Shown in pieces: positions 59,791 to 64,000 of a stretch of DNA of 64,000 nt. The notes under the pieces were generated by a model, which was not told the DNA's origin, did not search any database, and worked only from the letters and a program-made list of their open reading frames with translations. Position numbers and translations under genes: made by a program. The stretch is from Candidatus Obscuribacterales bacterium (GTDB lineage: Bacteria; Cyanobacteriota; Vampirovibrionia; Obscuribacterales; Obscuribacteraceae), in assembly GCA_020634035.1 (NCBI GenBank), contig JACKCM010000004.1, positions 248,001 to 312,000 of the forward strand, in the 5' to 3' direction. The first letter of the stretch is position 1; the number at the start of each line of letters is the position of its first letter.

Positions 59791-60926
59791 CCTCTTCTGT
59801 AGGTCCTCCCTTTCCAGACCACACCGGCACCGGTGTAGCCGCGGTAGGAATCCAGCGCCATCAGTATCGTTATCGATACCGCCAGGGGATGTAGTGGCGT
59901 ACTGAAGAGTGGTTGTTTCAGGCTGAGAGCCAGAACTATTCGGGTCGCCAGGCTGTTGAAAAGCTGCCAGGATGAAGCCAGGGCGAGACTGCCAGCGCCA
60001 GCGGCAAGGGCATAGACGAGAGCTGCAATTGGCAGAACGTGGCCGGCTGCCAGAATGCAGATGCTTAGAATGAAGATCAGAAGATGATTGTTGAAAGCCG
60101 GATAGAGATTTTTTCTAAAACCCTGCCAGATCTTTTCGTAAGAATCATACATTCGGCATGCGGCCAGCTGTCCGGCGTCTCTTATGATTACCCGTTCTCC
60201 ACTGGCCTTCACCCGTTGAGCCAGCCTGACGTCGTCCATGATCTCTTCTTTCAGAGCTTCGTGCCCTCCGCATTTTTTGTAGGCGGCTCTGGTAAACACC
60301 ATGAACTGTCCGTTGGCTGCAGTAAACTCTTTGAGCGAGGAGGATTCGGCGAATTTTAGAGGAAGAAAGGCGAGCAAGATGAAAGACAAGAGTGGCATCA
60401 TCAACTGTTCTTCAGGTGATTTCATTGTCTGTCTTGGCCATAGTGAAAGCAAACCGGCTTCCTCTTCATGAATAATGGCGACGGCGGTTTCCACCGCTTG
60501 CGGTGCCAGGCGGGTGTCGGCGTCGACAAAGATAAGGACTTCTCCTCGGGCTTCTCTCACCACCTTGCGAAGCGCGTCGTTTTTGCCTGCCCAGCCTTCT
60601 GTTTTGCCCTGTCCGCGAATTAGGCGAAAACGTTTGTCGTCGACTATGCAGCTTTCGACGATTTCTGCGGTATCGTCTTCGGAGCAATCATCGAAGACGA
60701 GCACTTCCATATTTTGCCAGGTCTGGGATTTCAGGCTGTCTATGCACGATCTGATGTTTTCGGCTTCGTTTCTTGCCGGTATCATAACTGATACCGTGGT
60801 AAAAAGAGCCTGGTCTTTGAGAGAATAAGCTTTCTTGAAACGAGCGAGATTGTCCAGGAGCAGCAAAAGCTGGCAAGTACCCAGAACAGGCACCAGCCAG
60901 ATTAGAGCCATGATGAAGTCGGTCAT
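59787..60926 (-). CDS. Family 2 glycosyltransferase, CrtQ-like
   Basis: 379 residues. An N-terminal membrane helix precedes a GT-A domain: VMIPARNEAENI, VFDDCSEDDT, GWAGKNDALRK, the DXD in IFVDADTR, and EEIMDDVRLAQRV. Three or four C-terminal helices end with VVWKGRTYRRG. This plan matches CrtQ/CruC-type enzymes that add sugar to carotenoids, which the neighbouring genes support. Another lipid acceptor is possible. It follows the oxidoreductase gene by five bases. Confidence 0.87.
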   Translation of the reverse strand: MTDFIMALIWLVPVLGTCQLLLLLDNLARFKKAYSLKDQALFTTVSVMIPARNEAENIRSCIDSLKSQTWQNMEVLVFDDCSEDDTAEIVESCIVDDKRFRLIRGQGKTEGWAGKNDALRKVVREARGEVLIFVDADTRLAPQAVETAVAIIHEEEAGLLSLWPRQTMKSPEEQLMMPLLSFILLAFLPLKFAESSSLKEFTAANGQFMVFTRAAYKKCGGHEALKEEIMDDVRLAQRVKASGERVIIRDAGQLAACRMYDSYEKIWQGFRKNLYPAFNNHLLIFILSICILAAGHVLPIAALVYALAAGAGSLALASSWQLFNSLATRIVLALSLKQPLFSTPLHPLAVSITILMALDSYRGYTGAGVVWKGRTYRRG

Positions 60927-60931
60927 GTTTT

Positions 60932-62446
60932 TTATATGGCTTCCTTCATCCTGTCCTTTAGAATGCGCTGGGTTACCAGGCGACCTGATTTTATCACCAT
61001 CGGAATGCCATTGCCCGGATGGGTGCTGGCGCCTGCAAAATAGAGATTAGCTATACGGTGATGCTTATTCCTGGGACGCATGGGACCCATTAAAGAAAGC
61101 CTGTGCGAAAGCCCGAAGGCGGCATCGTTTTTCAGACCAAATCTTTGTCCCTGCTCTTCCGGATTCATCCGAATTTGAAATAGAACATCCTTTTCGTCCA
61201 GGCTTAAATTTGCGCTCTCCAGTCTTTTCATTATGTGGCTGAAGAGCTTATTTCCAATTCCAGTCCACCCCGAAGTGGTGCCTTCGGTGGTGTCGAATAG
61301 CGGTCTCGATGGCACAGGCACCAGAATCGTCACCGCGTGTTTGCCGGGTGGTGCAAGGGAGGAATCTGTTCTGGTAGGACAGGAGAGATAGAAAACCGGC
61401 TCATCCGGAACGCGGTTCTCTTCGAAGAGCTGGTGCATAGAGGTCTCGAAACTGAAAGGCAAGAAAACCTGGTGGTGCATCAAATCTTTCGGTATCTCCT
61501 CCATGCCGAGGAAGAACAGATAGGCTCCACAAGAATAGGAAAACTTCTTATCCAGAGGGTGCTTTTCGCAGAGAATGCTCTCATAGGCCTCAGGCAGGTC
61601 GGCGTTGACCACCGCCAGGTCGCATTCTATTCTGTCTCCATCTTCTAGAAGAACGTTAACCAGCCGGTCTTGTTCTGTGCTGAATCCTTTTACCCTGGTG
61701 TTACACCTGATTTTGACTCCTATATCCTGAGCCAGTCTGGTAAGGGCCTCGGCTATCGAGTACATGCCTCCTTCAGGAAAGTAAAGTCCTTTTTTCAGCT
61801 CGGCACAGGGGAGTACGTTGTAGATCGATGGAGCGTTATATGGATTGAGTCCAATATAAAGACTGGAGAAAGCGAGGGCGTCTTTCAAGCGCTGGTCCTG
61901 GAAATATCTGCCGAGAGATGTGTACAAGGGAGCTGTTACCATGCCTTTGAGTAGCAAGGAGAGATTGTCCGGCTTTAATGCGCTCAGGTAGTTTGGAGAG
62001 TTTCGGTCGATGAACTGTTTCATACCGACCTCATAAAGCAGGTTCTGATCGGCAAGCCAGCGGTCGATGTTATCGCCGGCGCCCTTTTCGAAAGCCTCGA
62101 ACTCCTGCTTCAGTTTGATCCGGTCACTGGTGAAGCGCAGGCTTCTGCCGTCGGCAAAGTGAAAGCAGGAATGCGGGTCGAGCCTTTTGATTTTGAGATA
62201 GTCTTCTACTGGTCTGCCGGCTTTCTCGAAGAGGGTCTCAAGCTCTTCTTTCATCATCAACATTGAAGGACCGGTATCGAATTTGAAGCCGTCGATGACG
62301 GTCTGGTGGCAGCGACCGCCAGGCTTGTCAAGCTTTTCGAAAACAGAGACCTCGAAATTATTCAGTCTCAGATCAATAGCCGCAGCCAGACCACCGATAC
62401 CGGCTCCGACGATTATCGCGTTCTCGTTTTTTTTGCTACTGTTCAC
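60932..62446 (-). CDS. CrtI/CrtN/CrtP-family carotenoid oxidoreductase
   Basis: 504 residues. FAD motif AIIVGAGIGGLAAAIDLR, then EKLDKPGGRCHQTVIDGFKF, DTGPSMLMM, and C-terminal LYFAGASTHPGNGIPMV. It differs from the plus-strand CrtI and is closer in style to CrtN or CrtP, which desaturate or oxidise the end group of a carotene. With a glycosyltransferase directly downstream, an end-group oxidase role is likely, but is inference. GTG start with no strong ribosome site. Operon with the next two genes. Confidence 0.87.
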   Translation of the reverse strand: MNSSKKNENAIIVGAGIGGLAAAIDLRLNNFEVSVFEKLDKPGGRCHQTVIDGFKFDTGPSMLMMKEELETLFEKAGRPVEDYLKIKRLDPHSCFHFADGRSLRFTSDRIKLKQEFEAFEKGAGDNIDRWLADQNLLYEVGMKQFIDRNSPNYLSALKPDNLSLLLKGMVTAPLYTSLGRYFQDQRLKDALAFSSLYIGLNPYNAPSIYNVLPCAELKKGLYFPEGGMYSIAEALTRLAQDIGVKIRCNTRVKGFSTEQDRLVNVLLEDGDRIECDLAVVNADLPEAYESILCEKHPLDKKFSYSCGAYLFFLGMEEIPKDLMHHQVFLPFSFETSMHQLFEENRVPDEPVFYLSCPTRTDSSLAPPGKHAVTILVPVPSRPLFDTTEGTTSGWTGIGNKLFSHIMKRLESANLSLDEKDVLFQIRMNPEEQGQRFGLKNDAAFGLSHRLSLMGPMRPRNKHHRIANLYFAGASTHPGNGIPMVIKSGRLVTQRILKDRMKEAI

Positions 62447-62464
62447 AGAAGCTAAATTAGCATC

Positions 62465-62505
62465 TTTGGAGCGGGGTTCACAGGGGAGCCGCCTCAGGCT
62501 CCAAA
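62465..62505. other. Overlapping inverted repeats between divergent carotenoid and DUF2141 genes
   Basis: TTTGGAGC (62465-62472) pairs with GCTCCAAA (62498-62505). Inside, GGAGCC (62485-62490) pairs with GGCTCC (62497-62502), so the two stems exclude each other. TATAAT lies at 62511-62516, 22 bases before the DUF2141 ATG. The region may be a two-way regulatory site. Confidence 0.4.
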
Positions 62506-62537
62506 AACCTATATAATCAAAGATCTGTGACCGCTAA

Positions 62538-63008
62538 ATGAATTTCGAAATGAAATCCGTCATTATTTTGTTCTTTTCAATTTTTATGCTCTTACAGATC
62601 TTCTGTATACCTTCAGGGGCTGGCGGCTCCAGCAGCAAGCTTCGCATAGAATTTACCGGTCTGGATAAAGCCAGCAGAGGTGTTGTTAGGGGCGCTCTAT
62701 TTGATAAAGCCAGTACTTTCTCAGATCAGCGCTATCATATCGAAGGTGCGCTTAAAACTGGCAGTCTTCCCATCGAGAACCAGGGGGCGATTTGGGAGAT
62801 AGAGGATCTTCCCCATGGTGTCTATGCCGTGAGAGCCTTTCATGATCAGGATGAAAGCGGCCGCTTCAAAGTAAATCGGTTCGGAATACCAAAATACGCT
62901 TACGGATTTTCAAATAATGCCAGGGCAGTATTTGGTCCGCCTTCCTTCGATCGTTGTAAGTTTAGATTAGACCGGGAACTTACTCTAAAGATTCAGTTGC
63001 ATCGTTAG
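62538..63008 (+). CDS. DUF2141 exported protein
   Basis: 156 residues with a signal peptide (VIILFFSIFMLLQIFCIPSG). The DUF2141 signature is clear: DLPHGVYAVRAFHDQDESG, then NRFGIPKYAYGFSNNARAVFGPPSF. The role of the family is unknown; members are often found beside carotenoid genes, and here it diverges from the carotenoid minus-strand arm. It is a beta-rich secreted domain. Confidence 0.88.
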   Translation: MNFEMKSVIILFFSIFMLLQIFCIPSGAGGSSSKLRIEFTGLDKASRGVVRGALFDKASTFSDQRYHIEGALKTGSLPIENQGAIWEIEDLPHGVYAVRAFHDQDESGRFKVNRFGIPKYAYGFSNNARAVFGPPSFDRCKFRLDRELTLKIQLHR

Positions 63009-63045
63009 AATCGGGAGATTTTTTCCGCAGAGAGGATATTTCGAT

Positions 63046-63741
63046 TTGTCCACCAGAAATTACAGCAAATACGACCAGATAATGTTTTTGATTGTTGTCT
63101 CAGTGCTGGCTCTGGGCGCTTCGACATTTAGCGCCGCTTTCTGTGAGGAACAATCGGATGAAGGTGCTCCCGGCTCTTATATCGAGGAAGAGGAGCAGCA
63201 AAGACAATCTCCTTCACTTCAAGGAAGGGCTGATCTGAACGTTGATAATCAGTCAGGATCTGACTCGAGCACCAGTTCTGGCGCAATGCCACCACTGGCA
63301 CCACCAGTATCCAATTCTTTTAACAAGCCTGGTCCCAGTGTTGATCCGGCATTACGTCGCGGCGGGGTGCTGAAGAATCTATTCGATCTGTCTGCCGATC
63401 ATAGTGAAAAACGAATGGAGCGTCCCTCCTGGCTGCCGGCTCAGGCTTACAGCAACGACAGCATGGTGGCGCCCTATCATAATCGTGAGTATTTCTGGTG
63501 GGATAAGAGTCCGATGCCGGACAAACCGCAATGGGTGGTACTCTCCACCTCGGTTACCCGTTTCTGGAGGGGATACGCTCCACAACCCTGTTGGGTGCTG
63601 GTCTCACCGAATCCTCTTGCCCCGGGCAATTTTACCTTTCGGGCCAGGGTCGCCAACGGTCCCAGAGGTTGGTTGCAGGCCCTGCCTACGAAAAGTCGAT
63701 ACGGATTTCCGCTCTATAGATACTGGTTGGACCAGCCCTGA
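63046..63741 (+). CDS. Exported protein of unknown function
   Basis: 231 residues. A hydrophobic signal segment (MFLIVVSVLALGASTFSAAF) precedes an acidic, Gln/Ser/Pro-rich region and a more ordered C-terminal part with HNREYFWWDKSPMPDKPQWV and RYWLDQP. No family is recognised. Translation probably starts at TTG 63046 with AGAGGA nine bases upstream; an ATG at 63082 is the alternative. It follows the DUF2141 gene by 37 bases. Confidence 0.7.
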   Translation: MSTRNYSKYDQIMFLIVVSVLALGASTFSAAFCEEQSDEGAPGSYIEEEEQQRQSPSLQGRADLNVDNQSGSDSSTSSGAMPPLAPPVSNSFNKPGPSVDPALRRGGVLKNLFDLSADHSEKRMERPSWLPAQAYSNDSMVAPYHNREYFWWDKSPMPDKPQWVVLSTSVTRFWRGYAPQPCWVLVSPNPLAPGNFTFRARVANGPRGWLQALPTKSRYGFPLYRYWLDQP

Positions 63742-63834
63742 AGGACGTATAAATCACCGGATTTGATGTCAAGGTACGGCTCTCTGTCCGCGCTGGGCAT
63801 TAATAAGTGATGGCTTTATTTTCTTAGAGAGTTT

Positions 63835-64000
63835 ATGAAAGTACTGGATTTTCAGCATGGCCGAATCGTCTTCTCCAGGCAGAGCCTGAAGATGGAGCCG
63901 AGCTTGCCTGACAAGGTGCAGGCTGGAGCGCAATATTTCCATTTTGAAGAAGGCGTAGGTTTTCTGGAAGCAGGCTTTTTTGATTTCGACGCCCTGGCAA
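63835..64000 (+). CDS. Partial CDS running off the window end
   Basis: ATG at 63835 opens a frame with 55 codons before the window ends and no stop. The visible protein starts MKVLDFQHGRIVFSRQSLK and continues with YFHFEEGVGFLEAGFFDFD. Codon use matches its neighbours. It cannot be assigned to a family from this fragment. A weak AGAG lies before the start. Confidence 0.6.
   Translation, partial: MKVLDFQHGRIVFSRQSLKMEPSLPDKVQAGAQYFHFEEGVGFLEAGFFDFDALA

Noticed and set aside
1..64000. tRNA, rRNA, insertion sequence, phage or integrase signals
   Set aside because: No cloverleaf with a TTC-arm, no ribosomal sequence, and no transposase or integrase motif was found on either strand.

Overview
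The window looks like a chromosomal segment from a non-model bacterium of about 50% GC. It has dense coding on both strands, good Shine-Dalgarno sites (AGGAG/GGAGG) and frequent GTG and TTG starts. It is unusually rich in tetratricopeptide (TPR) proteins, TPR-fused enzymes and small exported proteins of unknown function. A TPR-tailed Ser/Thr kinase, PspA, a group II truncated haemoglobin and a carotenoid cluster are present, and no photosynthesis gene is seen. My best guess is a Melainabacteria/Vampirovibrionia relative (Obscuribacterales-like). This is inference from gene style only, and no rRNA or marker gene confirms it. No phage, insertion sequence, CRISPR array, tRNA or rRNA was found.

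Layout. 0-13 kb: a cut-off proline-iminopeptidase-like hydrolase, exported and TPR proteins, a class I amidotransferase-type hydrolase next to an AIM24 protein, a Ser/Thr kinase, a 912-residue coiled-coil/PDZ protein and a CDF metal transporter. 13-20 kb: a PAS-containing histidine kinase with an OmpR-type regulator, then a secreted GH5 cellulase translationally coupled to a TadG-like protein behind a structured leader. 20-29 kb: a GNAT enzyme, an OvoA-type sulfoxide synthase, a SugE/Gdx guanidinium exporter behind a two-hairpin guanidine-II (mini-ykkC) riboswitch, membrane, ankyrin and GspE-N-like repeat proteins. 29-40 kb: hydrolases, a LOG protein, an amidase, and a 41-residue cysteine-containing protein behind a promoter with a palindromic operator in its spacer, then TPR proteins and a TruC-like pseudouridine synthase.

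40-44 kb is the aromatic/glycolysis block: a PPi-type phosphofructokinase, a TyrA-PheA fusion, DAHP synthase and chorismate mutase, all on the minus strand. Between the fusion and DAHP synthase lie two complete attenuators in series. Each has a short leader peptide with a Tyr/Phe codon run, an antiterminator helix and an intrinsic terminator. This is the most interesting element of the window and appears to set DAHP synthase and chorismate mutase expression by Tyr/Phe supply.

44-56 kb: TPR and exported proteins, a racemase, a truncated haemoglobin, an alpha/beta hydrolase that lacks its nucleophile, PlsC, a 5'-truncated YHYH gene, an ATP-grasp ligase, PspA and a nitroreductase. 56-63 kb: a carotenoid cluster with two convergent arms (CrtI-CrtB forward; CrtN/CrtP-like oxidoreductase, glycosyltransferase and DUF2269 reverse) followed by a DUF2141 exported protein.
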